From Rhizocola hellebori (GTDB taxonomy: Bacteria; Actinomycetota; Actinomycetes; Mycobacteriales; Micromonosporaceae), in assembly GCF_016862955.1 (NCBI RefSeq), contig NZ_BONY01000078.1, positions 1 to 44,385 on the forward strand: DNA of 44,385 nt, given 5' to 3'. Below are positions 17,512 to 27,967 of the stretch, in pieces. The notes beneath the pieces were generated by a model that worked only from the letters and a program-made list of their open reading frames with translations, was not told the origin of the DNA and did no database searches. Positions within the stretch are counted from its first letter, which is position 1; the number at the start of each line of letters is the position of its first letter. A program made the translations under genes and the position numbers.

Positions 17512-18443
17512 ACCGCCGCCACCCGCCTGCGGGTGAACAGCCCCTGGGCGGTGGCCACCCCGAGGAGCACGATCGCGGCGCCTACCGGAAGGTTCCACGT
17601 CAGCGACTCGCCCAGGACCACTATGCCCAGCAGCACGGCCACCACCGGTACCAGATAGGTGACAAACGCGGCCGTAGAAGCCCCAGCGACCTTGATGACG
17701 CGCATGTTGAGAGCGAACGCGATGCCGCTGCCGAACACGCCCAGCGCCAGAATCGAGCCGAGGACATCCCAGCCCCAGCTGCTCGGCGCGGGAGGCGGAC
17801 CGGACAGGACAAGCGCGGCGAGGGTTGACGCCACCGTTCCGATGATCACTTGGACCGCGGCCAGCGAAACGCCCGAAGCGGTGGTGCTGCCGGTGATGAA
17901 GCGTTTGATGTAAGGAATGGTGATTCCGTAGCAGAGCGCGGCCGCCCCGCACATGAGCTGGCCCACCAGGTCGGAGGCCTGGGCTTGCCAGAAGCCGAGC
18001 ACCACGAGCACCCCGGCGAAGCCGAGGCCCAGACCGGCCGCCGCCCGGACGGTGAACTTCTCCGTGCGGTAGACGAAGACGGCGAAGGGAAGCACCCACA
18101 GCGCGGTGGTGGCGTTCCAGATGCCCGCCACGATGCTCGAGACCCGCTCTTCGCCGTAGGCGAACAGCGCGAACGGCACAGCCGTGCCGAGCACCCCAGG
18201 CACCAGCATGTGCAGCCAGACGCGGCGCTGCGCGGGGAGCCGGGTTTTGGTGACCATCAGTATCGCCAGCAGCGCGAGGGCCCCAGCGCCCAGGCGTCCC
18301 GCCGCGACCCAGGTCGGGTGAAGCACCTCGACCGCAATCTTGATAAAGATGAACGACGAGCCCCAGATGACCGCGTTGGCGAGGAAGCCGGGCAGCCAGG
18401 ATGAGCGCTTGTCAGGAGCGTTACTGGGTGTCACTCCTGACAC
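17406..18443 (-). CDS. DMT-superfamily (EamA) transporter
   Basis: 345 residues from GTG 18443. Ten hydrophobic helices form two EamA repeats, each with the typical opening (ANAVIWGSSFIFIK in the first) and ending (VPVVAVLLGIVVLGESL in the second). Such proteins export amino acids or other small metabolites, and the substrate here is not predictable. The last 45 residues are hydrophilic (AAQSSNSSADHVL) and are encoded opposite the PHP gene. The start is uncertain: no clear ribosome site precedes GTG 18443, and the first codons lie in an inverted repeat (18411-18441). Confidence 0.82.
   Translation of the reverse strand: MSGVTPSNAPDKRSSWLPGFLANAVIWGSSFIFIKIAVEVLHPTWVAAGRLGAGALALLAILMVTKTRLPAQRRVWLHMLVPGVLGTAVPFALFAYGEERVSSIVAGIWNATTALWVLPFAVFVYRTEKFTVRAAAGLGLGFAGVLVVLGFWQAQASDLVGQLMCGAAALCYGITIPYIKRFITGSTTASGVSLAAVQVIIGTVASTLAALVLSGPPPAPSSWGWDVLGSILALGVFGSGIAFALNMRVIKVAGASTAAFVTYLVPVVAVLLGIVVLGESLTWNLPVGAAIVLLGVATAQGLFTRRRVAAVQPPWEAAQSSNSSADHVLTTRSGSSPAASARSHP
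18411..18441. repeat. 8-bp inverted repeat at the transporter start
   Basis: GTCAGGAG (18411-18418) and CTCCTGAC (18434-18441) are exact complements with a 15-base spacer, covering the first codons of the transporter gene. It could be an operator for the divergent promoters or chance. Confidence 0.35.
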
Positions 18444-18540
18444 TCTGCCAGAGGTGGCCGACCAAAGGCGTGCGGTTTTCGGACAACCAACCACCAATTC
18501 CAGTCTGTTTCCTCACACTGTTTCGGATAGGTTCGTCGAC

Positions 18541-20214
18541 ATGGAACGACGTGTAGACGACTTGGCCAATAGCTACGTCGATGAGTGGGCGCCACTATCC
18601 CCCGTGGGGGCTACCTATGTGGGCATAGAGGGTTACGACGACAAGTTGGATGATCTATCCATCGAGGGCTACGAGGCGCTTGCCGAGCTTGATAGGCGAA
18701 CCCTTACCAAGCTCAACTCGATAGAACCGATCGACGACCGCGAATTCGTCGCCAAAGAGGCGATGAAGGAACGGCTTGAGCTCGCGATCGCCCGGCACGA
18801 GGCGGGCGAGACCGCAAGCGAGATGAACGTGATCAACAGTGGTCTGCACAACACGCGACAGGCCTTTGACCTGATGCCCACCGAAGGCGAAGGCGCGGCC
18901 GAGAACATAGCCTCCCGGCTGGAAGCCTTTCCCGCGGCGCTGACCCAGCTGAGGCAGACGCTGTTGGACGAGGCGGGCCGGGGCAACGTCTCCGCGCGCA
19001 AGCAGATGATCGAAGTCGCCAAGCAGTGTGCGATCTGGACGGATCCCGCCGGCGACGACTTCTACCGCAAACTGGTGGCCCGGGTCGGTGCCCAGGGCAC
19101 GCTGGGCGCCAGGCTCGACACCGCGGCCGAGGCGGCCAACGCCGCCACCATCGAGTTCGGTCACTTCCTCAACGAGGAGATGGCCCCGCTGGGCCGGCCC
19201 AAGGAGGCCGCCGGGCGCGAACGCTACGAGCTGGCGAGCCAATTCTTCCTCGGCGCGCGCGTCGACCTCGACGAGACCTACGCCTGGGCCTTCGACGAGC
19301 TGCACCGGCTGGAGACCGAGATGCGCGCGGTGGCGGCCGAGATCGCGGGCCCCGGCGCTTCCGTGTCCCAAGCCGTGGAAAAGCTCGACGCCGACCCGAA
19401 ATACCGCATCGCGGGCAAGGAAGCGTTCCGCGAGTGGATGCAGCAGCTGGGCGAGAAGGCCATCAGCGATCTGCACGGCACGCACTTCGACATTCCCGAG
19501 CCGGTACACCGCATCGAGGCCTGCATAGCGCCCACGAGCGACGGCGCGATCTACTACACCGGCCCGAGCGAAGACTTCACGCGGCCGGGACGGATGTGGT
19601 GGGCGGTGCCGCTGGGCATCGACGAGTTCAGCACCTGGCGTGAGGTCACCACCGTGTACCACGAGGGAGTGCCAGGGCACCATCTCCAGGTGGCGCAGAC
19701 GGTCTACCGGGCCGAGCTGCTCAACCGCTGGCAGCGCCTGCTGTGCTGGTGTTCGGGCCACGGCGAGGGCTGGGCGCTCTACTCGGAGCGGCTGATGGAC
19801 GACCTCGGCTACCTGTCCGACCCGGCCGACAAGCTCGGCATGCTTGACGCGCAAGGGATGCGGGCGGCACGCGTCATCGTCGACATCGGCATGCACCTCG
19901 AGCTGGAGATCCCGCGCGACAACCCGTTCGGGTTCCACCCGGGCGAGCGCTGGACGCCGCAGCTGGGCTGGGAGTTCATGCGGGCGCACTGCCGGGTGCC
20001 GGAGGAGAACCTGCGCTTCGAGCTCAACCGCTACCTCGGCTGGCCGGGCCAGGCCCCCTCGTACAAGGTGGGCGAGCGCATCTGGCTGCAGGCGCGCGAC
20101 GATGCCAAGGCGCGCAAGGGTGCCGACTTCGACCTGAAGAAGTTCCACGGCGATGCCCTCAACCTGGGCGCGCTGGGCCTCGACCCGTTGCGCAAAGCGC
20201 TCGCGCGTCTTTAG
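18541..20214 (+). CDS. DUF885 family putative zinc metallopeptidase
   Basis: 557 residues. The zinc-binding HEGVPGHHLQ sits near residues 374-383 and a downstream GHGEGWALYSERL (about 402-414) supplies a further glutamate. Together they are the hallmark of DUF885 proteins, which are related to M32-type carboxypeptidases. There is no signal peptide, so it is probably cytoplasmic. The peptide substrate is unknown. I start at ATG 18541. Earlier in-frame ATGs lie inside the divergent transporter gene. A strong hairpin terminator follows the stop codon. Confidence 0.87.
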   Translation: MERRVDDLANSYVDEWAPLSPVGATYVGIEGYDDKLDDLSIEGYEALAELDRRTLTKLNSIEPIDDREFVAKEAMKERLELAIARHEAGETASEMNVINSGLHNTRQAFDLMPTEGEGAAENIASRLEAFPAALTQLRQTLLDEAGRGNVSARKQMIEVAKQCAIWTDPAGDDFYRKLVARVGAQGTLGARLDTAAEAANAATIEFGHFLNEEMAPLGRPKEAAGRERYELASQFFLGARVDLDETYAWAFDELHRLETEMRAVAAEIAGPGASVSQAVEKLDADPKYRIAGKEAFREWMQQLGEKAISDLHGTHFDIPEPVHRIEACIAPTSDGAIYYTGPSEDFTRPGRMWWAVPLGIDEFSTWREVTTVYHEGVPGHHLQVAQTVYRAELLNRWQRLLCWCSGHGEGWALYSERLMDDLGYLSDPADKLGMLDAQGMRAARVIVDIGMHLELEIPRDNPFGFHPGERWTPQLGWEFMRAHCRVPEENLRFELNRYLGWPGQAPSYKVGERIWLQARDDAKARKGADFDLKKFHGDALNLGALGLDPLRKALARL

Positions 20215-20223
20215 CGGTAAGGC

Positions 20224-20253
20224 AATGCGGGGCCCGTCCGGGCCCCGCATTTT
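20224..20253 (+). terminator. Intrinsic terminator after the DUF885 gene
   Basis: AATGCGGGGCCC (20224-20235) pairs perfectly with GGGCCCCGCATT (20240-20251) over a 4-base loop and runs into TTTT. It sits 10 bases past the stop and just before the converging permease stop, so it may serve both directions. Confidence 0.85.
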
Positions 20254-21436
20254 CACGGTGCGGCGAGCGCTTCGGTGGGGCTCAGGCGTGCGGCGCGCAT
20301 CGCGGGGTAGAGGCCGGCTATTCCTCCAATGAGGATGGTGGCCACGACACCGCCCAATGTTGCCCAAGCGGGGACCACGCTGGGCCAGGTTTGCAGCAGG
20401 GCGTAGCCCGTCGTCACCAGGCCACCCAGGAGCACCCCACCCAGCCCACCGAGCGCGGCGAGCAACAACGACTCGGTGAGGAATTGGCTTCGTACCTGGC
20501 CCTTGGTCGCGCCAAGCGAGCGGCGCAAGCCGATCTCGGCCCGCCTTTCCAGGACAGAGATAACCATGGTGTTGGCCACCCCGACCCCGCCGACGAGCAG
20601 CGCCACCGATCCCAGCCCGAGCAGCAGCCCGGTGAAGGTCTTGTCGGTCGCCTGCCGGGCCGCCAGCGCGTCGGACGGTCGCGACACCTTGACCTCGTTG
20701 GGCGCCTCCGGGTTGGCGGTCGCGGCGAGCACCGCCTGCACCGCCTCGACGGCGTAGTCCTTGGCCCGGGTGTAGACGGTCGTCGGGTACCCGTCAAAAT
20801 CCAGATAGGACTTGGCGGCGGGCCAGCCGACAAGGGCCGCCGAGTCCAGCTCGGGCGCAAGTGGCACCGGGTTGAGGATGCCCACCACGGTGAACCACTG
20901 GTCGCCAAGCCACACCTGGAGATCCTCGCCTGCCTCGGCAATCCCCAGCCGCTCAGCGGTTTTCGCGCCGAGCACCACGGCGGGGAACTGCGCGGTGGCC
21001 TCGTTGAGCCACGCCCCGCTGCGCACGGTCGCGCCAATGGTTTCCGGCAGGTTCAGCTCGGCCGCCCGCACCGAAATGCCGCCGCTTTCCCCGCGCGGGA
21101 TGCGGTCGTTGCGATAGACATTGGCCTCAATCTTGCCGACCGCGGCCACGTCGGTCACCGAGCCGATCCGAGAGATCATGCTCGTCGCCTCTGCCGGCAG
21201 GTTCGCGCTGTCACCGAAGAAGGTGTTGCCAGGCCCGACCGTGAGCAGATTGGTGCCCAAGCTGGCCAGCTCGCGATCCAGCTCGGCCCGCGATGACGCC
21301 GAGATCCCCACCACCGAGATCATGGCGGCGATCCCGATCGCGATGCCAAGAGCAGAAAGAAAAGCCCTTGTTTTTCGGGTACGAAGACCAACCGCGCCAA
21401 CGCGCAATAGGTCCCCCAGCCGAAGCCGAGCCGGCC

Positions 21437-21443
<7 letters not shown>
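20253..21443 (-). CDS. ABC transporter permease (MacB/FtsX type)
   Basis: 396 residues. One N-terminal helix (about 20-42, [19 protein letters not shown]) is followed by a large extracytoplasmic MacB-like domain and three C-terminal helices (about 270-295, 325-350 and 360-380). [19 protein letters not shown] is the conserved cytoplasmic coupling segment. The GTG at 21443 overlaps the ATPase stop by seven bases and leads directly into [12 protein letters not shown], so I reject the longer open frame to 21770, which is out-of-frame ATPase sequence. The module should export a peptide, lipid or antibiotic, or act as a mechanotransmitter. Confidence 0.9.
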
Positions 21444-22086
<643 letters not shown>

Positions 22087-22090
<4 letters not shown>

Positions 22091-23103
22091 GAGGGCATTC
22101 CTACCGTCAGGCCGTCGCTGAGCCCCTGACCCGAGATCTCCACCCGGCCGGCGGCGAACATGCCCGTTTCCACCGCGACTATGCGGCTCGTCGTGCCGTC
22201 GATGACCTCGACGCCGTAACCGCCTTCGCGCAGCGCCAGCAGCGCCGCGACCGGGACGGTCAAGACGTTCTGCCGGGTGGAGGCGACGAATGCTATCCGT
22301 ACCGACGCCTGGTCGAAGTCGACCTTCGCGTCGCCCAGCCCGATCGTGACCTCTATCTTGGTGACCGGGTCGCCGTTCTGCTGGTTCTGGATGACGTTGC
22401 GGGAGCTGACGATCGTGCCGTCGACCACCTTGTTGTCCGGCAGGGTGACCTTCACCTTCTCGTTCACCTTCACCAGCCGCGCGTCGTTGACCTCGATCGT
22501 GGTGATGATCTGGCGTTTGGTCGCGGTGTAGGTGAGCACCTCACGTCCGGGCGAGGCATCGTCGCCGACGCTCGCCTCCACCGTGGCGACCCGGATCGCT
22601 TCCGCGGCCACCGCTATCCTGCCTGGTTCAACCATGCCGGTTTCGGTCAGGCCGAGTTTTTTCTGCCACTTCTTGATGGCGCTCGTGCTGAAACCCGAAT
22701 ACCCCAGCGCTTTCAGGTTGGCCGTGAACTGGTCGACGTCCGCGCCTTCCATGCCCGAGGACAGCGGCCGGTAGAACGGCAACGCGCCATACATGAGGAC
22801 GACCGGCAGATCGTCCACTTTGTACAGTGTGCCGCCTCGCTCGACCGTCGCGCCTGCGGCTGGTACCCAGGTGATGGTGCCATTGGCTTTGTTGGCCAGC
22901 TTGGTGGTGTTGCCGTAGCCGAGCGTGCCCGATTTGGTCTCCGTATCGGCGAGGTTCTGCTTCGTGATTTTCGCGGTCTTGCGCGGTGCCGTCTCGGCGG
23001 TGGCTTCCTTTGCCCCGGTGGGCAATCCCACCGAAAGCCCGACCGCGGCCGCCGCGAGCGCGGCGGCCCCGATCCCGGCGCTGATGAAAGTGCGACGCCT
23101 CAT
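22087..23103 (-). CDS. Membrane-anchored HlyD-like adaptor with peptidoglycan-binding domain
   Basis: 338 residues. An N-terminal anchor (about 7-27) precedes a beta-rich region and a PG_binding_1-like insert at about 117-165 ([20 protein letters not shown] then KKWQKKLGL). HlyD/MacA-like barrel strands follow ([24 protein letters not shown]). The insert suggests attachment to the cell wall, replacing the outer-membrane channel link of Gram-negative MacA. It overlaps the lipoprotein gene by four bases and the ATPase gene by four. Confidence 0.85.
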
Positions 23104-23699
23104 TTACCGGGCCCCTCCTTGCGCATCTGCATCTTCGGCATGAGCGCCGCGCACTTCTCTTGTGCCGCCTTGAAGGTCGGATCGGACGGGTCGATGCCGT
23201 TCTCGGAGTTGGGTCCGCCGATGATGATGCCGCCGCCCTCCGTGGACGGGTCCGGGAAGTTCTCCACCCCGTTCTCCCGCATGCACTTGGCGAACTCGCG
23301 CATCTTGGCTTCCATCTCCGGATCCGGCTTGCCCATCTCACCGCCGCTGGGCATGAACTGCTGGCAGGCCTTGTGCGCCTCCTCGAATTTGGACATGTCC
23401 TGCTTGGGGTCGATCCCCTGGGCATCGGTCACCGGGCCGCCTTCGCCCGGCCCGATCTGAATCGACATACCGCCGTCGTCGGTGAACTCCGGATCGGGCA
23501 TCTCGATGCCCTGATCGCGCATGCACTGGGCGAACTGGCGGGCCCGCTCCTGCGGATCCTCCGAGACCGGCGAGCCGGTGGCCTGCGCCTGGTTCTGGCC
23601 GGCGGAGGCTATCCCGTCGTCTGGCTTCTTGCCGCATCCCGACAGCGCGAGCCCGCAGGCCAGCGCCGCCACGAATACGGTCAACCTGGTGAATTTCAT
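23100..23699 (-). CDS. Lipoprotein with duplicated CMR-PDP motif
   Basis: 199 residues. The signal peptide ends in the lipobox LSGC, so C22 should be lipidated. The mature protein contains two related units: FAQCMRDQGIEMPDP and FAKCMRENGVENFPDP, each followed by a glycine-rich segment and a second cysteine (KACQQFMP, EKCAALMP). This suggests two disulphide-linked helical repeats on the cell surface. ATG 23699 is preferred over the TTG two codons upstream. It is the first gene of the ABC export operon, divergent from the two-component system across 113 bases. The biochemical role is unknown. Confidence 0.82.
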   Translation of the reverse strand: MKFTRLTVFVAALACGLALSGCGKKPDDGIASAGQNQAQATGSPVSEDPQERARQFAQCMRDQGIEMPDPEFTDDGGMSIQIGPGEGGPVTDAQGIDPKQDMSKFEEAHKACQQFMPSGGEMGKPDPEMEAKMREFAKCMRENGVENFPDPSTEGGGIIIGGPNSENGIDPSDPTFKAAQEKCAALMPKMQMRKEGPGK

Positions 23700-23812
23700 G
23701 GACAACAGTGCAGTCGACAGCCGGTAACCTGCACATAAAGATCACCTGTGTCCTCGCTGTCAATCCTGGGTATTTATGCGGCCGTTATCCCCTTGCCCGC
23801 CATCATGGTGCG

Positions 23813-24469
23813 GTGCGGGTGCTGGTGGTGGAGGACGAGGATGTTCTGGCCGACGCGGTGGCGGAGTGGCTGCGGCGGGAGGCCTTCGCCGTCGATGTCG
23901 TGTATGACGGCGACGCGGCGTCGGAGCGGATCGGCGTGCACAGCTATGACGTGGTGGTGCTTGACCGGGATCTGCCCGGCGTGAGCGGGGACGATCTGTG
24001 CCGCTCGATAGTCGACGGCGGCTCGCCCACCCGCGTGCTCATGCTCACCGCCGCGGCCGCAGTCCGAGACCGCGTGGCCGGGCTCGCCCTGGGCGCGGAC
24101 GACTATCTGGTCAAGCCTTTCGCGATGGTGGAGATGGCGGCCCGGGTCCACGCCCTGGCCCGGCGCGCCTCGGCGATGACGCCGCCACAGCTGGAACGGG
24201 CCGGCCTGCGGCTCGACCCCGCGCGGCACGAAGCCACCCGCGACGGCACGTTTCTTCCCTTGTCGCTCAAGGAGTTCGGCGTGCTCGCCGAGCTGCTGCG
24301 AGCCCAGGGCACCGTGGTCTCCGCCGAACATCTGCTGGAAAAGGTCTGGGACGAGCACATCGATCCGTTCACCAACACCGTCCGGGTGACCGTGATGAAG
24401 CTGCGTAAGAAGCTCGGCGAGCCGCAGCTCATCGAGACGGTACAGGGAGTGGGGTACCGCATCGCATGA
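23813..24469 (+). CDS. OmpR-family response regulator
   Basis: 218 residues from GTG 23813. The receiver domain has acidic VEDED at the start, phospho-acceptor D51 in VVVLDRDLPG, the conserved T/S in MLTAAA and the lysine in YLVKPFA. The winged-helix domain (about 125-218) ends with FTNTVRVTVMKLRKKLGE and GVGYRIA. It overlaps the histidine kinase gene by four bases. Its divergent placement suggests it controls the lipoprotein-adaptor-ABC operon through the shared 113-base region. Confidence 0.93.
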   Translation: MRVLVVEDEDVLADAVAEWLRREAFAVDVVYDGDAASERIGVHSYDVVVLDRDLPGVSGDDLCRSIVDGGSPTRVLMLTAAAAVRDRVAGLALGADDYLVKPFAMVEMAARVHALARRASAMTPPQLERAGLRLDPARHEATRDGTFLPLSLKEFGVLAELLRAQGTVVSAEHLLEKVWDEHIDPFTNTVRVTVMKLRKKLGEPQLIETVQGVGYRIA

Positions 24470-25602
24470 AGCGCCTGACCATTCGCGCCCGGCTCACCCT
24501 GCTCTACACCGCCCTGTTCACAGCGGCCGGCGCCGTCCTGCTCGCTGTCACCTATGTGCTCGTGGAACGGCAGCTGCCCAAGACCGCGGTCTTCAAAGGT
24601 GCGACCGGCATAGCCGGCGAAGCCTTCCAGCTGCCGATGGAAGACCGTCAGGCGATCGACAAGATTTTCGTCCAGCAGATCGATTCTGTCCGTGAGACCA
24701 CTCTGACCACTCTGCTCACCCAGGGCGGCGTGGCGCTTTTGCTGATCCTCGGAATAGCGGCAGCCCTCGCTTGGCTCGTGGCCGGCAAAGCGCTGCAACC
24801 GTTGCAGCAGATCACCGACACGGCGAGCCGAATAGCCCACAGCGGCCGGGGTCTGCACGAGCGCATCGCCCTCGACGGCCCCCGCGACGAGGTCAAGCAG
24901 CTGGCCGACAGCTTCGACCAGATGCTGGCCCGGCTCGACAACAGCTTCGACGGCCAGCGCCGCTTCGTGGCCAACGCCTCGCACGAGCTGCGCACCCCGC
25001 TGGCACTCAACCGCGCGCTCGTAGAACTGGCCATCACCCGCTCGGGAGCGAGCCCCGACGCGCAGCAACTCGGCGAGGCCCTGCTCAAGGTGAACGAACG
25101 GCACGAGAAGCTCATCGACGGCCTGCTCATGCTGGCCGACAGCGAGTCGGAGATCACCGAACGGACCCCGCTCGACCTCGCCGACGTCTGCGAGCACGTC
25201 CTCAAATCGGTGCCGATGCACGCCTCGCGGGTCACCCGCCTGCTCGAGCCCGCACCCTGCCACGGCGATCCTGTCCTGCTCGAAAGGCTGGTGCAGAACC
25301 TCATCGAGAACGCGGTCAAACACAACGTGCCGCAGGAGGGCTGGATCCGGGTAGAGACGTCCACAGTGGACGGACGGGCCCGGCTCATCGTCGCCAACTC
25401 CGGGCCGGAGGTTCCCCGGTACGAGATAGAAACCATCTTTTTGCCCTTCCGCCGCCTCGGCCAGGAGCGGGCCGGCGCGATCGCCACCCGCGGCCTCGGA
25501 CTCGGGCTTTCCATCGTGCGCGCCATCGCCACCGCCCACAGCGGAAAAGTAACCGCCGCCCCCCGCTCAGGCGGCGGCCTGGTGGTTACCGCGCTCATCT
25601 AG
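24466..25602 (+). CDS. Sensor histidine kinase
   Basis: 378 residues. TM1 (about 11-33), a short extracytoplasmic loop of about 50 residues, TM2 (about 86-106), HAMP, then HisKA with the phosphorylated H173 in ANASHELRTPLAL. The N box is NLIENAVKHN and the G box RGLGLGLSIVRA. The small sensor loop fits kinases that sense envelope stress or work with an ABC transporter. It is coupled to the response regulator by ATGA overlap. Its last 36 bases overlap the converging TetR gene. Confidence 0.93.
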   Translation: MKRLTIRARLTLLYTALFTAAGAVLLAVTYVLVERQLPKTAVFKGATGIAGEAFQLPMEDRQAIDKIFVQQIDSVRETTLTTLLTQGGVALLLILGIAAALAWLVAGKALQPLQQITDTASRIAHSGRGLHERIALDGPRDEVKQLADSFDQMLARLDNSFDGQRRFVANASHELRTPLALNRALVELAITRSGASPDAQQLGEALLKVNERHEKLIDGLLMLADSESEITERTPLDLADVCEHVLKSVPMHASRVTRLLEPAPCHGDPVLLERLVQNLIENAVKHNVPQEGWIRVETSTVDGRARLIVANSGPEVPRYEIETIFLPFRRLGQERAGAIATRGLGLGLSIVRAIATAHSGKVTAAPRSGGGLVVTALI

Positions 25603-26220
25603 CGGGGGCTTCCAGGTGTGGCCGTGTAGTAGCTGGCCCGCGCCCATCCAGACCGCGTTCATCAGGCGGGTGGCCGTGCGGGCCGGGTCTTCGTCGGGGT
25701 GTGCGGAGAGCCAGTCCGCCAGCGACTCGCTTGCGCCTACGAGCGATAGGGCCATCGAGGTCAGATCGTCGGGGCGAACCTGGCGGCCTTCCTTCTGCAG
25801 CGCGACGTCGAGCCGGTGCGCGATCAGCTGTACCAGGGCTTTGCGCATTCCAGCCAGCTCGCCCGCGAAGGGCTCCAGGGAACGGGCTTGGCGATGCAGC
25901 ACCGACCAGCCGTCGCGGTGCGCCCCGACGAACTCGAAGAAACCCTTGATGCCACGCCAAAGCTGCTCATCGGGCGGGAGTGTGGCATCGGACGCGGCGA
26001 GGATGCGTTCCATCAGCCGCTCCGATTCGCGGCGCAGACAGCTGAGAAAGAGCTCTTCTTTGGTGCCGTGGTAGGCGTAGACCATCGGCTTGGAGACCCC
26101 CGACAGCTCCGCGATCTCGTCCATGTTCGCGGCGTGGAAGCCACGCTCGGAGAACACGCGCACGGCAGCGTCCAGCATCTGCTGCTCGCGCACCGCGCGG
26201 GGAAGTCTCTTGCTCTGCAC
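25567..26220 (-). CDS. TetR-family transcriptional regulator
   Basis: 217 residues. The N-terminal helix-turn-helix spans about residues 10-55 (MLDAAVRVFSERGFHAANMDEIAELSGVSKPMVYAYHG in outline), and the rest is a variable ligand-binding domain. It is divergent from the SCP2/acyl-CoA dehydrogenase genes. A TTAC-N6-GTAA palindrome (26251-26264) lies between them, so autorepression and control of lipid genes, with an acyl-CoA ligand, are likely. GTG start. The 3' end overlaps the kinase gene by 36 bases. Confidence 0.9.
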   Translation of the reverse strand: MQSKRLPRAVREQQMLDAAVRVFSERGFHAANMDEIAELSGVSKPMVYAYHGTKEELFLSCLRRESERLMERILAASDATLPPDEQLWRGIKGFFEFVGAHRDGWSVLHRQARSLEPFAGELAGMRKALVQLIAHRLDVALQKEGRQVRPDDLTSMALSLVGASESLADWLSAHPDEDPARTATRLMNAVWMGAGQLLHGHTWKPPLDERGNHQAAA

Positions 26221-26250
26221 GCTTGCCAGCTTACCTACCGGGCCGTAAGG

Positions 26251-26264
26251 TTACGCGCGAGTAA
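26251..26264. promoter_or_regulatory. TetR-type operator upstream of SCP2 gene
   Basis: TTACGCGCGAGTAA differs at two of 14 positions from the core of the palindrome at 10930-10943. TAAGTT (26262-26267) next to it could be the -10 of the SCP2 gene, so a bound repressor would block it. Confidence 0.65.
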
Positions 26265-26288
26265 GTTATCTCAGAAAGGGAGGTTGTC

Positions 26289-26741
26289 GTGTCTGACTTC
26301 GATCTATCGCAATTTGACAACGTCGATCCGGCGCAGTTCGCCCAGCTCGTCAAGGGTGCCTCAGACGCGCAGCTCAACGAGGTCATGACCAGTGACCATC
26401 GGCAGAAGATCCTCGATGAGGTCTTCGGCCGCATGCCCTCGCTGTTCCGCGCCGACCGGGCCGGCAGCACCAGCGCCGTGATCCACTGGATCATCACGGG
26501 ACGCCCTGACGGCGGCAGCGACACTTACGAAATCGTCATCGCCGACGGCGCCTGCAAGCTCTCGGAAACCCCCGAGAACGAGCCGAAGCTGGCCCTGACC
26601 ATGGGCCCGGCCGAGTTCCTCAAGGTGGTCTCGGGCACCGGCAACCCCACGATGATGTTCATGACGGGCAAGCTGAAGGCCAAGGGCGACCTGGGCCTGG
26701 CGGCCAACATCGCCAACCTGTTCAACATCCCGAAGGCCTGA
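26289..26741 (+). CDS. SCP2 sterol-binding domain protein
   Basis: 150 residues, close to a lone SCP2 domain (about 45-150). Hydrophobic strands include SAVIHWIITG and YEIVIADGACKL, followed by LTMGPAEFLKVVSG and the GKLKAKGDLGLAANIANLF helix that closes the lipid tunnel. It should bind fatty acyl-CoA or sterol-like lipids. The GTG start has a good GGGAGG 5 bases upstream (26278-26283). The acyl-CoA dehydrogenase gene begins 4 bases after its stop, so they share a transcript. Confidence 0.9.
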   Translation: MSDFDLSQFDNVDPAQFAQLVKGASDAQLNEVMTSDHRQKILDEVFGRMPSLFRADRAGSTSAVIHWIITGRPDGGSDTYEIVIADGACKLSETPENEPKLALTMGPAEFLKVVSGTGNPTMMFMTGKLKAKGDLGLAANIANLFNIPKA

Positions 26742-26745
26742 CATC

Positions 26746-27963
26746 GTGTCCGCTGAGTTTTCCCTCGATCTCAGCGAGGAACAGCGGGAGCTGCGTGACT
26801 GGGTGCACGGCTTCGCCGAAGAGGTCGTGCGCCCGGCCGCCGCTGAGTGGGATGAGCGCGAGGAAACGCCCTGGCCGGTCATCCAAGAGGCCGCCAAGAT
26901 CGGTCTTTACAGCTTCGAGTACCTGGCCAACACCTGGGCCGACCCGACCGGTCTGTCGATGGTCCTGGCCACCGAGGAGCTGTTCTGGGGTGACGCCGGC
27001 ATCGGCCTTGCCATCATGGGCACCGCCCTCGGGGTAGCCGCCATCTACGGCAGCGGGACGCCCGAACAGATGGTCGAGTGGGTGCCGCAATGCTTTGGCA
27101 CGCCTGAGGATCCGAAGGTGGGCGCGTTCTGCTCCACCGAGCCGGAAGCCGGCTCGGATGTTGGGGCCATGCGCACCCGCGCGGTCTACGACGAGGCCAA
27201 CGACGAATGGGTCCTCAATGGACAGAAGACCTACGCGACCAACGGCGGCATCGCCAACGTGCACGTGGTCACGGCGGTCATCGATCCGGCCCTGGGCTCA
27301 CGAGGTCAGGCCGCATTCATTATTCCGCCTGGTACCAAGGGACTGAGCTCGCCCGGCAAGACGAAGAAACTGGGCATCCGAGCCTCGCACACCGCCGACG
27401 TCTTCCTCGACGATGTGCGGATCCCGGGCCACCTGGTGCTCGGCGGCCGCGAGAAGCTCGAAGAGCGGCTGGCGTCGGTACGCGAAGGCAAGAGCGCCAA
27501 GGGTTCGGCGAGCATGCGGACCTTCGAGCTGACCCGGCCCTCGGTGGGCGCACAGGCCCTGGGCATCGCCCGGGCCGCGTACGAATACGCGCTCGACTAT
27601 GCCAAGACGCGGGTCCAGTTCGGGCGGCCGATCGTGGAGAACCAGGCGATCGCGTTCACCCTGGCCGACATGCGCATGGAGATCGACGCCGCACGGCTGC
27701 TGGTGTGGCGGGCGGCCTGGATGGGCAAGAACAATCGCCCGTTCGCCGCGGGTGAGGGTTCGATGTCCAAGCTCAAGGCGGGCGAGGTCGCGGTCGCGGT
27801 GACCGAGAAGGCGGTTCAGGTGCTCGGCGGGGCCGGGTATGTCCGCGAACATCCGGTCCAGCGGTGGTACCGGGACGCGAAGATCTACACCATTTTCGAA
27901 GGCACCAGCGAGATCCAGCGCCTGGTGATCGCCCGTGCGATAAGTGGAGCACAACTACGTTGA
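26746..27963 (+). CDS. Acyl-CoA dehydrogenase
   Basis: 405 residues. A flavoenzyme for the first step of beta-oxidation. The substrate/FAD middle domain shows FCSTEPEAGSD and NGQKTYATNGG. The C-terminal signature region VQVLGGAGYVREHPVQRWYRDAK leads to the catalytic glutamate in IFEGTSEIQRLVIAR. It follows the SCP2 gene and precedes an acyl-CoA synthetase gene, so the three could activate, carry and oxidise one class of lipid. A long hairpin follows the stop codon. Confidence 0.94.
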   Translation: MSAEFSLDLSEEQRELRDWVHGFAEEVVRPAAAEWDEREETPWPVIQEAAKIGLYSFEYLANTWADPTGLSMVLATEELFWGDAGIGLAIMGTALGVAAIYGSGTPEQMVEWVPQCFGTPEDPKVGAFCSTEPEAGSDVGAMRTRAVYDEANDEWVLNGQKTYATNGGIANVHVVTAVIDPALGSRGQAAFIIPPGTKGLSSPGKTKKLGIRASHTADVFLDDVRIPGHLVLGGREKLEERLASVREGKSAKGSASMRTFELTRPSVGAQALGIARAAYEYALDYAKTRVQFGRPIVENQAIAFTLADMRMEIDAARLLVWRAAWMGKNNRPFAAGEGSMSKLKAGEVAVAVTEKAVQVLGGAGYVREHPVQRWYRDAKIYTIFEGTSEIQRLVIARAISGAQLR

Positions 27964-27967
27964 GTTA

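Noticed and set aside
18655-20367. A 570-codon minus-strand frame opposite the DUF885 gene
   Set aside because: It runs through the terminator hairpin at 20224-20253 and is antisense to an intact zinc-peptidase motif.
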